Shown here: piece after piece, positions 1 to 9,376 of the stretch
Position numbering within the stretch: position 1 is the first letter of the stretch
How the letters are laid out: every line of letters begins with the position of its first letter
Origin: DATAOG01 sp963757395
Lineage (GTDB): Bacteria; Pseudomonadota; Alphaproteobacteria; Geminicoccales; Geminicoccaceae
Direction: 5' to 3'
Assembly (NCBI GenBank): GCA_963757395.1
Contig: CAVWRK010000010.1
Span: 248,001-312,000 of the forward strand
Length of the DNA stretch: 64,000 nt
Made by a program: the position numbers and the translations under genes
The notes under the pieces: generated by a model
The model's database searches: none
What the model saw: the letters and a program-made list of their open reading frames with translations, nothing else
What the model was told of the DNA's origin: nothing

Positions 1-703
1 AGAAGTGCTCGTGATAGATGGTGTCGAACTGGTTCTCCGCCATCAGCCGCTCGAGGTGCGGGAACTCCAGCGTGATGACGCCCTCGGGCGCCAGCAGCCG
101 GGCCATGCCGGCTGTGAAGTCGTTGAGGTCGGGAACCTGCGCCAGCACGTTGTTGCCGATGATCAGGTCCGCCTGCCGGCCTTCGGCGACCAGCGCCTTG
201 GCGAGCTCGACCCCGAAGAAATCGACGCGCGTCCTGATGCCATTGTCGATCGCGACCTTGGCGACGTTGGCCGCCGGCTCGATCCCGAGCACCGGGATCC
301 CGAGCGGCAGCAGGTGCTGGAGCAGATAGCCGTCGTTGCTCGCCAGCTCGACCACCAGGCTGTCCGGCCCGAGCCCGAGCCGTGGCCCGATCATCTCGCA
401 ATAGGCCTTGGCGTGGGCGACCCAGGTCGTCGAATAGGAAGAGAAGTACGCGTATTCCCGGAAGATCGATTCCGGGCTGACATACTCTTTCAACTGAACG
501 AGAAAGCAGGTCCCGCAAACGAGCGCGTGCAGGGGAAAGAAGGGCTCCATCGCATCGAGCTGGCCGGCCGCGAGGAAGCTCTCGCAGAGCGGCGACATGC
601 CGAGATCGACGAAGCTGTGCGCGAGCTCGGCGCCGCACAGCCGACACGGCGCGGCGGTGCGACTCCGGGTAACGAGTGGGGCCTCGAGAACGTGAGTGGT
701 CAT
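1..703 (-). CDS. Sugar C-methyltransferase (partial, runs off window start)
   Basis: Reading leftward from ATG at 703, the frame is open to base 1, so the C-terminal part is outside the window. The first ~70 residues carry two CxxC pairs (CRLCG near residue 20 and CGTC about 45 residues later), the zinc-binding N-terminal domain of NDP-sugar C-methyltransferases. A SAM-binding motif follows (VVELASNDGYLL), then the stretch EFPHLERLMAENQFDTIYHEHF typical of this family around its catalytic Tyr/His/Glu region. Family members C-methylate 4-keto- or 3-keto-deoxysugar nucleotides in the cytoplasm. The neighbours (flippase, epimerases) fit surface-polysaccharide sugar synthesis. The exact sugar cannot be told from sequence. 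The family is certain; the substrate is inferred. Confidence 0.9.
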   Translation of the reverse strand, partial: MTTHVLEAPLVTRSRTAAPCRLCGAELAHSFVDLGMSPLCESFLAAGQLDAMEPFFPLHALVCGTCFLVQLKEYVSPESIFREYAYFSSYSTTWVAHAKAYCEMIGPRLGLGPDSLVVELASNDGYLLQHLLPLGIPVLGIEPAANVAKVAIDNGIRTRVDFFGVELAKALVAEGRQADLIIGNNVLAQVPDLNDFTAGMARLLAPEGVITLEFPHLERLMAENQFDTIYHEHF

Positions 704-1479
704 GCTGGATCCCGGCCGGCTTCGCGCCCGCCTCCTGGCATGTCGGCGACGCCCAAGAAGATCATGGCGATCCGCATGGACTTCCCCCGATCATGGCTTG
801 TTCCACGCCAGCCCGCGAAACAGGGCCGGCGGCTCGATGGCGAGGATAGCGACATCGCGGGTTCCCGAGATCCTACCTTTACGACGGAGCGCCATCGACC
901 GATCGAACGGCTCGGGCAGGCGTGGCCGGGCGCTGCCTCCTCCGGCTGATCCCATCCGGTCGAAGGGCTACGACCTTGTGAGTAGGCAAGCCGAGTCCAT
1001 TGCCCATGTTGGCGCGCTCCTCTTGGGGACGGGCCGGCGATGGTTCACCGTCCGCGTCTTGCGCACAGGACCCGAAGTCTTGCTCGGGCCGGAGTGCGAC
1101 CTCATCGAGATGAAGCGTCCGGGAATCGAGGTCAGCGCGATCGAAGGCCTGCCGACTTTGCCTTTGGGGGAGAGATAGCGATCATCGGAGGGGGTACCAT
1201 CACCACCTTTTAGCCAAAGTGCCTCGGTGACGTGCCCAGGTTATGTTGAATTGGAATGGTTCACCGTTTCTGAGGCACAGTCGGATGGCTTGTTGCGCGA
1301 TGGCCCTCGTGCAAGGCGTCGGGATCACGAAGAAACCGTCCCGGCGCGGGCGCTGATTCAGCCAGCGTACAGAGATCCGACGGACGCCTGGCGTAGGTTA
1401 ACACCGACTTGGCTGATCGGGCTATCGCATCGCATCGCTCGGCAAGTTTGGCAACTGAGAGATCCAAAGGAGCTTTGCT
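704..1479. other. Intergenic region, no supported gene
   Basis: About 780 bases lie between the divergent methyltransferase genes at 703 (leftward) and 1480 (rightward). Open frames exist here but their translations are Arg/Pro/Ser-rich and lack any recognisable motif. The right half becomes more A+T-rich (around 1190-1260 and 1380-1450), as expected of a promoter region for the gene at 1480. I see no hairpin, repeat or RNA gene. Confidence 0.5.
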
Positions 1480-2232
1480 ATGGTGAGTAAATCAGTCAAG
1501 ATGCTGGCACGGGGAGTCAATCTGGCCATCGAACCATTGGGCGCGCGAATTGTCGGCATGCATGACTGGACCAATCCGGAGCAGTATATCAGTTTTCAAG
1601 ACACCATTAGCTCTGCCAAGAAAGCCGGCCTGTCGGTTTCCGATTATATCGACGTGACCTACAATGTCGCAGGCGCCACGCAAGAGACGATCGATCGAAT
1701 GGTGGCCGCCGGCATCTTTTCGGATCGGGTCGCGACCGTGGCTGAGATCGGACCGGGATCGGGCCGATATCTCGAAAGAGTGCTCCGGATCTGTTCACCG
1801 ACGCGCTACGAGTTCTACGAAACGGCGGCGTCATGGGCCAACTACCTGGTCCACGCCCATGATGCCGTCTGGCAACCCACGAACGGCCGATCGATGGCCC
1901 CGACCAAGACCGGCTCGATCGATCTGGTTCATGCCCACAAGGTCTTTGTCGTGACCCCGTTCCTGACGACCTGCGCCTATTGGCTGGAGATGATCCGGGT
2001 TGCGCGTCAAAGGGCCCATATCGTCTTTGACGTCGTCACGGAAGCCTGCATGGACCAGGCCACTCTCGAATGCTGGCTCGAGCGCGGAACCGATCATGGG
2101 TCGTATCCAGCGATTATGCCGCGGGCCTTCATGATCGACTTCTTCAAGGCCCGGGGAGTGCAGTTCGTCGATAGCTTTTCAATACCGATGAAGCCTGGCA
2201 GAACCGAGACCTTCGTGTTCCGAAAGGGGTAG
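1480..2232 (+). CDS. SAM-dependent methyltransferase-like protein
   Basis: The 250-residue protein starts at ATG 1480, preceded by AAAGGAG 7-8 bases upstream. Residues ~85-100 read VAEIGPGSGRYLERVL, a clear motif I of class I SAM-dependent methyltransferases. A second conserved block (SIDLVHAHKVFVV) sits where motif IV is expected. The first ~75 residues do not match a domain I can name. The protein has no signal peptide or membrane segment, so it should be cytoplasmic. It sits between a sugar C-methyltransferase and a polysaccharide flippase, so modification of a glycan precursor is a reasonable role, but the acceptor is unknown. Confidence 0.75.
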   Translation: MVSKSVKMLARGVNLAIEPLGARIVGMHDWTNPEQYISFQDTISSAKKAGLSVSDYIDVTYNVAGATQETIDRMVAAGIFSDRVATVAEIGPGSGRYLERVLRICSPTRYEFYETAASWANYLVHAHDAVWQPTNGRSMAPTKTGSIDLVHAHKVFVVTPFLTTCAYWLEMIRVARQRAHIVFDVVTEACMDQATLECWLERGTDHGSYPAIMPRAFMIDFFKARGVQFVDSFSIPMKPGRTETFVFRKG

Positions 2233-2476
2233 GCGGGCCGGTCGCCAGAGCGCCAGGCTGGTAGGGCGTTTGGCATGTCGAGCCGTGCCCGAAGCTCGCC
2301 GTCCGCCACACTGCCAGCCCGGTGCCAGAGTAACGGGGCGTCGCGGCCAGCCGATCGCGGTCAGAAGTCGGGCCCGGCGCGGGCGCCATTTTGGGCGTAG
2401 CGCCGGCCGCGAACCGGTCCGGGTCGGCCGCATGATGTGGCCGTCCTGAGGCTGCGTTGAAGAAGGGCTCAAAGGC

Positions 2477-3997
2477 GTGGTCAGACGTGCGCTCGCGATG
2501 GCCGCCGGAGGACAGTATTTCCGGCTGGCTCTTCAATTCGCCTTGATCGCGGTGGTCTCGCGCCTGCTCAGCCCGACCGAGATCGGCGTCTCCGTGATCG
2601 GCACCGGAATCGTGACGATTGCGCTCGGCCTGCGCGAGTTTGCGACCTCAGACTTCCTGATCCAACTGCAAGAGGTCGCTCAGGACGACATCCGCACCTC
2701 GTTCACGGTCGTCTTCCTGCTGACGTCTGTGATTACCGCCATGATGTTCGTGGTCGCGCCATGGTTCGGGAGCTTTTACGGCGAGGCGGGGCTGACGCAA
2801 TTTATTCGGGTCGCAGCCGTCGCCGGACTGATCGAGGCGGTGTCGAAGCCGATCACAGGATTGTTGCGGCGCGACATGGCGTTCGGAAGACTGACTTTGA
2901 TCAATACGACGAGCGCCACCGTCAGCGCGATCACGGCGGTCCTGCTGGCCGTGGCCGGCTTCAGTTACATGAGCCTGGCGTGGGCGATGCTGGCCGCCGC
3001 CAGCGCGACCACCGCCCTCTCGCTGTGCGTCCGGCCAAATCTGGCGATGTTCCGGCCGACCTTCAGATCCTGGGGCAACATCCTGGCCTTCGGTGCCTAC
3101 AACGGTACCAGCTTCGTGATCAACCGGACTTACGAAGCGCTTCCCCAACTCATTTTGGGTCAGTTGCTCCCGCATTCGGCCGTCGGTTTGTATAATCGGG
3201 CGAATGTCATGGCCGGGATTCCGGACCAGCTCGTCACGTCGAACGTCCTTTCGGTAGCATTTCCCGCTCTCGCCGCCGAGATTCGTCAAGGGCGTAGCTT
3301 GAAAGAGCCCTATCTGCGCGCTCTCGGCTTGATCACGGTGTTCTATTGGCCGGGCCAGGTCCTGCTCGTGCTGTTCGCCTACCCGGTCGTCGCGCTTCTT
3401 CTGGGTCAACAGTGGCTCGCGGTGGTCCCACTGCTGCAGTTGATTGCGATTGCCAGCTTGGCCTGGTTCCCGGTGACTCTGACAACGCCGGTCCTTCTTG
3501 CCGCAGGCGCCCGCAGAGACCGCGTGCTGGCAGACCTGGTCGGACGCTCGGCGGCCGCGGTCGTCCTGTGCTGCGCGGCCTATTTCGGCATCATCTACTT
3601 CGGCATCATGGCCATGGCGGCAAGCCAGCTGGCGAGCCTGCCCCTGCAAATGGTGGTCGCGCTGCACTTCGTGCGGCGGTCGGTGCCGTTCCGGTGGCGC
3701 GAGCTCTGGGCCGCCTTGTGGAAGAGCGCGGTCGTGACGGCGGGCAGCGCTGCCGGGCCGGCCTGTGTCATGGTGCTTTCCGGCTCGGGCTTCGACCTTT
3801 CGATTGCGGCGACCGCGCTCGCAGCGTTGCTGGCGATGACGGGCTGGCTGGCCACGGCGCTCGCGCTGCAGCACACCGTCGTGCTCGAGTTGAAGACGGT
3901 CGCGGCCGTGTTCGCCCGGACGTCATTCGGCCGACGCTGCCGGGGTCCGCGCGCGCGCATCGCCGCGCTTGGCCCGCGGGCCAGGGAGCCCGGCTGA
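2477..3997 (+). CDS. Wzx-type polysaccharide flippase (MATE/MOP superfamily)
   Basis: About 506 residues with a dozen or more hydrophobic segments spread over the whole length and a C-terminal Arg-rich tail. The N-terminus (AAGGQYFRLALQFALIAVVSRLLSPTEIGVSVIG) is typical of the WzxC/polysaccharide-biosynthesis flippases, which move undecaprenyl-linked repeat units across the inner membrane. GTG 2477 is used as start because a stop lies upstream in frame. ATG 2498, 7 codons in, is an alternative that begins exactly at the conserved region. It lies in the polysaccharide cluster and ends before a strong hairpin at 4088-4118. No Wzy polymerase or glycosyltransferase is visible within the window, so the rest of the pathway must lie to the left or elsewhere. 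Confidence 0.85.
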   Translation: MVRRALAMAAGGQYFRLALQFALIAVVSRLLSPTEIGVSVIGTGIVTIALGLREFATSDFLIQLQEVAQDDIRTSFTVVFLLTSVITAMMFVVAPWFGSFYGEAGLTQFIRVAAVAGLIEAVSKPITGLLRRDMAFGRLTLINTTSATVSAITAVLLAVAGFSYMSLAWAMLAAASATTALSLCVRPNLAMFRPTFRSWGNILAFGAYNGTSFVINRTYEALPQLILGQLLPHSAVGLYNRANVMAGIPDQLVTSNVLSVAFPALAAEIRQGRSLKEPYLRALGLITVFYWPGQVLLVLFAYPVVALLLGQQWLAVVPLLQLIAIASLAWFPVTLTTPVLLAAGARRDRVLADLVGRSAAAVVLCCAAYFGIIYFGIMAMAASQLASLPLQMVVALHFVRRSVPFRWRELWAALWKSAVVTAGSAAGPACVMVLSGSGFDLSIAATALAALLAMTGWLATALALQHTVVLELKTVAAVFARTSFGRRCRGPRARIAALGPRAREPG

Positions 3998-4087
3998 CCC
4001 GTCGAGCGGCCGGGTCCATCGATCCCTGGCTTCGGAACGGAGAGCACGGCGAGCGGCTCAGCCCGGTGGCCGGAACGGCGCCGGCCG

Positions 4088-4118
4088 GCAGACGCGGCCA
4101 TCGGGCAGCCGCGTCTGC
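4088..4118. terminator. Perfect 11-bp hairpin, likely bidirectional terminator
   Basis: GCAGACGCGGC (4088-4098) and GCCGCGTCTGC (4108-4118) are perfect inverted repeats around a 9-base loop. They lie in the 258-base gap between the converging flippase and epimerase genes, the usual place for a shared terminator. There is no T-run on either side, so factor-independent termination is uncertain. Confidence 0.5.
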
Positions 4119-4255
4119 TGGCGGCAGCAATACGGCGCCAGGCGCGCCTCACGGCGGCCTCTGGACGTGGCTGGGCAGGGATGGAGAAGCTCGACCCGGG
4201 CGCCGGGCTCAAGTGGATGGCGGGCCGGTCTCGCCCGGCTCGGTCAAGCCCCCAC

Positions 4256-4831
4256 TCAAGCCCTCCATGGCCGCCTTGGGTCGCGGCTGGAGGCGAAGAC
4301 GGGCTCGCAGAAATCGGGCCAGGTCCGGTCCTTCTCCGAGATCTCAGTCAAGGGCAGGGGCCAGTCGATCGCGAACGCCGGGTCGTCGTAGCGGACCCCG
4401 CTCGCCGCCCGGGGGGCGTAGAACGCGGAAATCAGATAACCCACCTGAGTGTCGTCGCAGAGGGTTTGGAAGCCGTGGGCGAAGCCCTCGGGGACGTAGA
4501 GCTGACGCTGATTGTCTGCTGTGAGCTCGAACCCCTGCCAACGCCGATAGGTCGGCGAATCCGGTCGAAGATCGATGATGACGTCCCAAATGGCGCCTTG
4601 CAGGCAACGCACCACCTTGATCTCGCTGTGCGGCGCCCGCTGGAAATGCATGCCACGCAGGGTGCCCCGCGCGACGGACTGGGAGGTGCTGTGCTGAACG
4701 AAGCCCGTCGCCAGCCCGTGGTCCGCATAGGCCTGGACACAGAACGTGCGGGTGAAAAAGCCCCGATGGTCGCGTGCCGGCGCGAGGTCGATCAGCCAGG
4801 CACCGCAGAGATCGGTTTCCTCAAAGCCCAT
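4256..4831 (-). CDS. dTDP-4-dehydrorhamnose 3,5-epimerase-like protein (RmlC family)
   Basis: The 191-residue cupin-fold protein has the RmlC signature in order: the N-terminal DHRGFFTRTF block, QHSTSQSVARGTLRGMHFQ with the family His, then VVRCLQGAIWDVIIDLRPDSPTY and YVPEGFAHGFQTL. Length matches the family (~180-190). I chose ATG 4831 rather than one 23 codons upstream because GAGGAA lies 6-11 bases before it and the upstream extension is not family-like. Family members epimerise C3/C5 of dTDP-4-keto-6-deoxyhexoses. Together with a C-methyltransferase and an SDR epimerase it suggests synthesis of a branched or deoxy sugar, though RmlA, RmlB and RmlD are not in the window. Confidence 0.9.
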   Translation of the reverse strand: MGFEETDLCGAWLIDLAPARDHRGFFTRTFCVQAYADHGLATGFVQHSTSQSVARGTLRGMHFQRAPHSEIKVVRCLQGAIWDVIIDLRPDSPTYRRWQGFELTADNQRQLYVPEGFAHGFQTLCDDTQVGYLISAFYAPRAASGVRYDDPAFAIDWPLPLTEISEKDRTWPDFCEPVFASSRDPRRPWRA

Positions 4832-4962
4832 GGGGAGGTTCCTCAATAGCGAGTGCAAAAGCTCGAGAAGTCGGTATGCAGGCGCGCCCATGCGATCCAA
4901 TCATTCGTCCGACCCGGGCTCACCCGGCGGCAGTGCGCGGCGATCAAGACCGCCCCGATCCC

Positions 4963-6471
4963 TCAGGAGATGGTCCGACGAACCGTGTCATCTTTCCGAC
5001 TCGGCCTTGTGCCGGTCGCTTGCAATCGTAGATACCGCTGCTGCAGGCTTGCTAACAAGTCGGGCAAACGAGGTAGTGACCGGGACAAAAGATGCCCCAG
5101 GTCTGATATCAGGAGAGGACAAGGTCTTCGGTGCGGGCGATTGGGCGGCCATGCGCAGCGGTCCTCGACGAGCAAGCCACTCTCCTTGAGCAGGCGGGCG
5201 GCGTCGGCGACGACGGCGAACGGCAGCTTGGCCCGCTCGGCGATGTCGAGCAGCGAGTGGCGGCCGTCGGCCAGATTGAGGATCCACAGGAAGGCCATGC
5301 TCTTCGCCGCCCCCTCAGGGTCGCCGCCGAGCGCGCCATAGAGACCGCGCCGACCGAGCTGCGCTTCGCATTTGGGCGACGTGCTCCGCGGCCGCCAGTC
5401 GTGCTCGACGACCTCGATCAGGGCCGCGATCATCCGATACGACGAGGCGAGATGCTGCGGCCGGATGAAGTCGAGGTTGTCTGCGGACGTATGATACTCC
5501 GGGAACGTGGCAAACTGACTGCGCTGGAACAGGCCGACCGGCAGATTGAAACCCGGCGAGCAGTACTGCCGCTCGTCGTATCCATAAGGAAAGAAGTCGA
5601 GGATGGTGGGCGCCGGTCCGGCCTGCTGCAGGACGTGCGCCATCGCCCGATCGATGAAGGCATCGCCGCGACGGCTCTTCTTGTAGGTGGGCCCACCGGG
5701 ATCGCCGACGCAGGACACGACGAGGCCGTGCTTGATGCGAGCCACCCGATCCTCGTTGCGCGCGAGCCAGGCGATCGCGCCGATCGTGCCCGGAGCGAAC
5801 ACGAAACGGTAGCTGTAGCGGGTCTTCAATCGAGCGAGACGGGCGGCCAGATGCGTCAGCAGCGCCAGACCCGAACAATTGTCGTTGGCGAGCGAGGGAT
5901 GGCAGATATGCGCGGAGAACAGAAACTCCTCGTCGGTCTCGCCGCGGTGCAAGTATTCGCCATAGGTCAGGCTGCCGTCTTCGAGGCTGGCGTCGATCAC
6001 CACCTCGTAGAGGCCGTCGGGCAGCGCCGCCAGTCGACTGTGGGCCATGCAGAAGCCCCAGCGCTCGGCGTAGTAGGAAGTCCGATAGGGGATCAGGTCG
6101 GGCTGGTCGGGCAGCGTGAAGACGTGCTTCTTCAACTCGTCGAGCGAAAGCATTGCCCGCACCGGCCGGCTGTAGTTCAAGACGTGCAGATTCGAGCTCT
6201 GGAAGTCGACGATCCGCTCACCCGCCGGATTCTTGATGTAAGCGTCCCGAATGGTCCATTCGGGCGGCACCGACCAGTCGAACAGCTGGGTGCCGGTCGG
6301 CACGTCGTGGACCTCGAGGTCGATGTGGCGGGCGAGATGGCTGAGCGTCTGGCGGACGCCGTCGCCGGTGATGCTGCGACAGATCGGAAAGATCTCGGCG
6401 GCCAGGGCAAAGATCTGATCACCGATGCCGACCTCATCGAGGAGATCCTTCACGGGCGCAACTCCTGACAT
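4963..6471 (-). CDS. DUF4910 aminopeptidase-like protein of polysaccharide locus
   Basis: About 502 residues. Residues ~15-440 match the DUF2172/DUF4910 family, M28-peptidase-like proteins commonly found in polysaccharide and sugar-nucleotide clusters. Likely metal ligands are visible: HICHP (His188, His191), Asp197 in NDNCSG, and the later EYHTSADNLDFI block. A C-terminal region (about residues 380-460) looks like a small winged-helix domain. The ATG at 6471 is chosen because GGAG lies 6 bases before it and everything upstream in frame is Arg/Ser/Pro-rich nonsense. The C-terminal ~70 residues are basic and not family-like. It is followed upstream on the same strand by the SDR gene, with a 37-base gap. 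Its substrate is not known; a role in surface-glycan modification is inferred from context. Confidence 0.85.
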   Translation of the reverse strand: MSGVAPVKDLLDEVGIGDQIFALAAEIFPICRSITGDGVRQTLSHLARHIDLEVHDVPTGTQLFDWSVPPEWTIRDAYIKNPAGERIVDFQSSNLHVLNYSRPVRAMLSLDELKKHVFTLPDQPDLIPYRTSYYAERWGFCMAHSRLAALPDGLYEVVIDASLEDGSLTYGEYLHRGETDEEFLFSAHICHPSLANDNCSGLALLTHLAARLARLKTRYSYRFVFAPGTIGAIAWLARNEDRVARIKHGLVVSCVGDPGGPTYKKSRRGDAFIDRAMAHVLQQAGPAPTILDFFPYGYDERQYCSPGFNLPVGLFQRSQFATFPEYHTSADNLDFIRPQHLASSYRMIAALIEVVEHDWRPRSTSPKCEAQLGRRGLYGALGGDPEGAAKSMAFLWILNLADGRHSLLDIAERAKLPFAVVADAARLLKESGLLVEDRCAWPPNRPHRRPCPLLISDLGHLLSRSLPRLPDLLASLQQRYLRLQATGTRPSRKDDTVRRTIS

Positions 6472-6508
6472 CGACCGCTCCACCGGACAAATACCGCCAG
6501 ATCCGGGA

Positions 6509-7579
6509 TCACGCCGTCGCGGCCGCCGCCACGGCGGCCTTCGGAGCGGCGAGGTCGAGGCGGCGGAGGTCGTCGCCGAGCCTGCCCTCGCGGATCGACA
6601 TCTTGATGTGGCTGATCCGCTGATAGCGGCGCTCGATCTCGTCGAGCGTGAGACCCGCGGCGCGGTAGGCGGCGTGGAGCTGCTCGGCGCCCTTGCGGAC
6701 GTCCCATCGCGGCTCGAACCCGGGCAGGACGCGGGCGATCTTGGCAAAGCTCACCCGATAGGAGCGCGTGTCGGGACCCGCGTCGGGCGCGATCTCGAGC
6801 CGGCAGCCCGGCACGACCGCGGCCACGACTTCGGCGATCTCGCGGATCCGATAGTTGTGCTCGGTCCGGCCGACGTTGAACGCTTCGTTGAAGACCTTGT
6901 CGACTGGCGCCTGCAGGCCGGCGATGAAGGCGCGCGCGATGTCCTCGATGTGTACGATCGGGCGCCAGGGCGAGCCGTCGGACTTCAGGTAGATCAAGCC
7001 CGTGGTCACCGCCGAGGCGACCAGGTTGTTGAGCACGATGTCGACCCGCAGGCGGGGCGAGAGACCATAGGCCGTGGCCGGCCGGAAGTAGGTCGGGCAG
7101 AAGCCGTCGCCGGCCAGACGGGCGATGTCGCGCTCCGAGCGCACCTTCGATTGGCCGTAGGCCGTCACCGGGTTGAGCGGCGCGGTCTCGTCGACCATCT
7201 GGTCGCCGGCGAAGCCATAGTTGCTGCAGGATGACGCGAACAGGAAGCGCCCGACCCCGGCGCGTTTCGCCAGCACCGCCAGCCGGACGCTCGCCCGATG
7301 ATTGATGTCGTAGGTGATCTTGGGATCGAGATCGCTGAGCGGATCGTTCGAGAGCGCGGCCAGGTGGATGACGGCATCGAAGCCCGCGAGATCGCTCAGC
7401 GTGGCATCGCGAACGTCCTTGCGAAGGCTGGGCACCGCGGCGATCGAGCCGCCGATCGCGAGGCTGCAGCGCTCGTAGAGGTCGCTGTCGTAGCCGGTGA
7501 CTTCGTGACCCGCTTCGAGCAGCATCGGCACCATCACCGTACCGATGTACCCGCGATGGCCGGTTACCAGAACTCGCAT
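6509..7579 (-). CDS. NAD-dependent epimerase/dehydratase (extended SDR)
   Basis: The 356-residue protein begins MRVLVTGHRGYIG, the TGxxGxxG Rossmann motif of extended short-chain dehydrogenases. It has the catalytic YGQSK (YxxxK) with an upstream SSCSNYG serine block. Members act on nucleotide sugars as 4-epimerases, dehydratases or 4-reductases. The C-terminal ~20 residues are Ala-rich and probably disordered. It precedes the DUF4910 gene on the same strand, so the two are likely co-transcribed. Which sugar reaction it performs cannot be decided from sequence alone. Confidence 0.88.
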   Translation of the reverse strand: MRVLVTGHRGYIGTVMVPMLLEAGHEVTGYDSDLYERCSLAIGGSIAAVPSLRKDVRDATLSDLAGFDAVIHLAALSNDPLSDLDPKITYDINHRASVRLAVLAKRAGVGRFLFASSCSNYGFAGDQMVDETAPLNPVTAYGQSKVRSERDIARLAGDGFCPTYFRPATAYGLSPRLRVDIVLNNLVASAVTTGLIYLKSDGSPWRPIVHIEDIARAFIAGLQAPVDKVFNEAFNVGRTEHNYRIREIAEVVAAVVPGCRLEIAPDAGPDTRSYRVSFAKIARVLPGFEPRWDVRKGAEQLHAAYRAAGLTLDEIERRYQRISHIKMSIREGRLGDDLRRLDLAAPKAAVAAAATA

Positions 7580-7846
7580 CCGTGGCGCTCCTTCCGTCTT
7601 GGTCGAGATTGGCCGGTCGCCCGAGGTGGACCGCTGTTCCGGCTCGGATCGCGAAACACTATGGCCTCAGGGGACCGTTTCGCCAGCGAGCCGATCGGGG
7701 ACATCACTGCGACAATCGGGGTAGCCCACCTTCCGATGGTGGCATGCACGTGTGCTCTCGCGCCCTCTTTCGGGTGAGGAGGGAGCAGATCCGGGCGCAA
7801 GCCCGTGGCTCGGAGCGGCGCCGCATCCCCGGGGTCCTCGTGTCCA

Positions 7847-9376
7847 TCAGGTCCCGCCGGCGGACTGCAGGATCAGAGCCCAGTCATCGAAACCGGAAGC
7901 ATTGCTGGCGCGCTCCGGCTTCAGCCGTCGTGACCCGGTCGCCGGAAACGGCGAGCCGCTGACCGGGAGGAACCGGCCATCGGCCGGATCGTACCAGCGC
8001 GCGACGACCTTCGGACCGGCGAGCTGCCCGAGATCGACGGTGATCTCGCGACTGGTGGGCAGGTAGGCGATCGCGAACGATCGATCGGAGGCGCGCGCAG
8101 CCACCGCATGCGCATCCTCGGGTCCGCGGCCGCCGGTCAGGAAGGTGTCGTCGATGTCCGGCTCCAGCAGCCACCAGGGGAGCGCCGCCATCAGCTCGTG
8201 CAGATGGGTCATGCTCCGCGTACCGGGGCTGTCCAGCGCCTGCTGCCAGGTCACCGGTGCGGGATAGAGGCCCGGACCGTCGAAATGCCAGATCGGGTTG
8301 TTGCCGAAGATCTGGCCGGCGGCACCGGAGAGCACGGCCTGGTAGGCCTGGGTCCGGAGGCCCCGCTCGGTGATCTCGTGCTCGTTCTCGTAGGCGCTCT
8401 CGATCAAAAAGAAGGGCATGCGCCCGGGCCGGGCATACTGCTTGAGCGCGGCGGCGTAGACGGGCCCGTAGGTGTAGACGTCGTTGACCTGGAGCCAGGG
8501 CTCCCCCTGCCAGTAGTCGGCCGCCGAGGTCCCCGGGGCGGCATGGGCGGTGTGCAGAGCGCGGGGGTCGAACTCGCGGATGCCGTCGGCGATCGCGCGC
8601 ACCAGGTCCTTGTCCGGAGGGTCGTAGTCGCCGCCTTCGACCCAGAGAATGTTCGTGAAGTTGCGATAGCGCCGCCCGAGATACTCGCCGTACTGGCGCA
8701 GCCGATCCGGCCCGTTGGCGACCATCGCCGTGTACCAGCCCTGGGTGCCTCCGTGCCAGCCGGCATAGGACGGGGCGAGCATGACCAGAAAGCCTTTCGC
8801 CGCCGCCCGGCGCAACACCCAGTCGGCGTGGGCGAAATACGCTTCGTTGGGCGCGGCGTAGTCCGCGAACGCGCTTGCGATGCTCGTTCCATAGTGCGGC
8901 AGCCACGCCGTGAGCGAGGTGGCGACCTCGAACGCCCGACCGAGAAACGGCTGGTCTCCATAGGCGTTGGCCGGCGCGTTGGTGGAGAAGCGATGCTCGA
9001 GGAGGTTGATCAGGAGCGTGTTGAAGCCGCGGGCGCGGCGGTCGTCGAGATAGAGATCGACCTCCTCGCGGGTGAGGTCCGCGATCAGCGACCAGGCGGC
9101 GTCGCCGTGAATGAGAAACGGCTTGCCGGCGGCATCGACCAGATAGCGCTTGCCGGGCACGACGGCGAGCGGGAAGGCGGGCGCACCCTCTGCCCCGGCC
9201 GGCGCGGCGGTCGGCGCCGTGTCGGCTTCGGTTGCGGCGGCCCGCGCCGCCGGCGCGCCGCCTCCGAGGACGGCGGCGACGACGAGGGTGGTGCTCGCCA
9301 GCACCGGGAGGGCGCGCAGCGCCGACCTCCAGCCGGAGCGGCATCGACCCGTCGTAGCCACGACCGCCGCCGTCAT
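7847..9376 (-). CDS. Secreted DUF4038/GH140-like glycoside hydrolase
   Basis: About 509 residues with a basic N-terminus, a hydrophobic segment (ALPVLASTTLVVAAVLGGG) and an APAARA-type cleavage region near residue 47, so it is probably exported. The body starts PFLIHGDAAWSLIADLTREEVDLYLDDRRARGFNTLLINL, the characteristic opening of the DUF4038 (apiosidase-like, GH140) TIM barrel, with later conserved blocks ILWVEGGDYDPPD and FFLIESAYENEHE that hold the likely acid residues. A small C-terminal beta domain (ARWYDPADGRFLPV) fits the family's putative collagen-binding domain. Its ATG overlaps the stop of the aminotransferase gene (ATGA), so the two are translationally coupled. It may trim or modify the exported polysaccharide; the substrate is unknown. 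Confidence 0.85.
   Translation of the reverse strand: MTAAVVATTGRCRSGWRSALRALPVLASTTLVVAAVLGGGAPAARAAATEADTAPTAAPAGAEGAPAFPLAVVPGKRYLVDAAGKPFLIHGDAAWSLIADLTREEVDLYLDDRRARGFNTLLINLLEHRFSTNAPANAYGDQPFLGRAFEVATSLTAWLPHYGTSIASAFADYAAPNEAYFAHADWVLRRAAAKGFLVMLAPSYAGWHGGTQGWYTAMVANGPDRLRQYGEYLGRRYRNFTNILWVEGGDYDPPDKDLVRAIADGIREFDPRALHTAHAAPGTSAADYWQGEPWLQVNDVYTYGPVYAAALKQYARPGRMPFFLIESAYENEHEITERGLRTQAYQAVLSGAAGQIFGNNPIWHFDGPGLYPAPVTWQQALDSPGTRSMTHLHELMAALPWWLLEPDIDDTFLTGGRGPEDAHAVAARASDRSFAIAYLPTSREITVDLGQLAGPKVVARWYDPADGRFLPVSGSPFPATGSRRLKPERASNASGFDDWALILQSAGGT

Noticed and set aside
5..949. Long open frame on the plus strand at the window start
   Set aside because: Its translation is Arg/Pro/Glu-rich without motifs, while the opposite strand gives a clear C-methyltransferase.
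696..1178. Open frame of about 160 codons on the plus strand
   Set aside because: No ribosome site and no family-like sequence; composition is typical of a chance frame in G+C-rich DNA.
1227..1490. Short frame overlapping the start of the methyltransferase-like gene
   Set aside because: No motif, no ribosome site, and it overlaps a better supported start.
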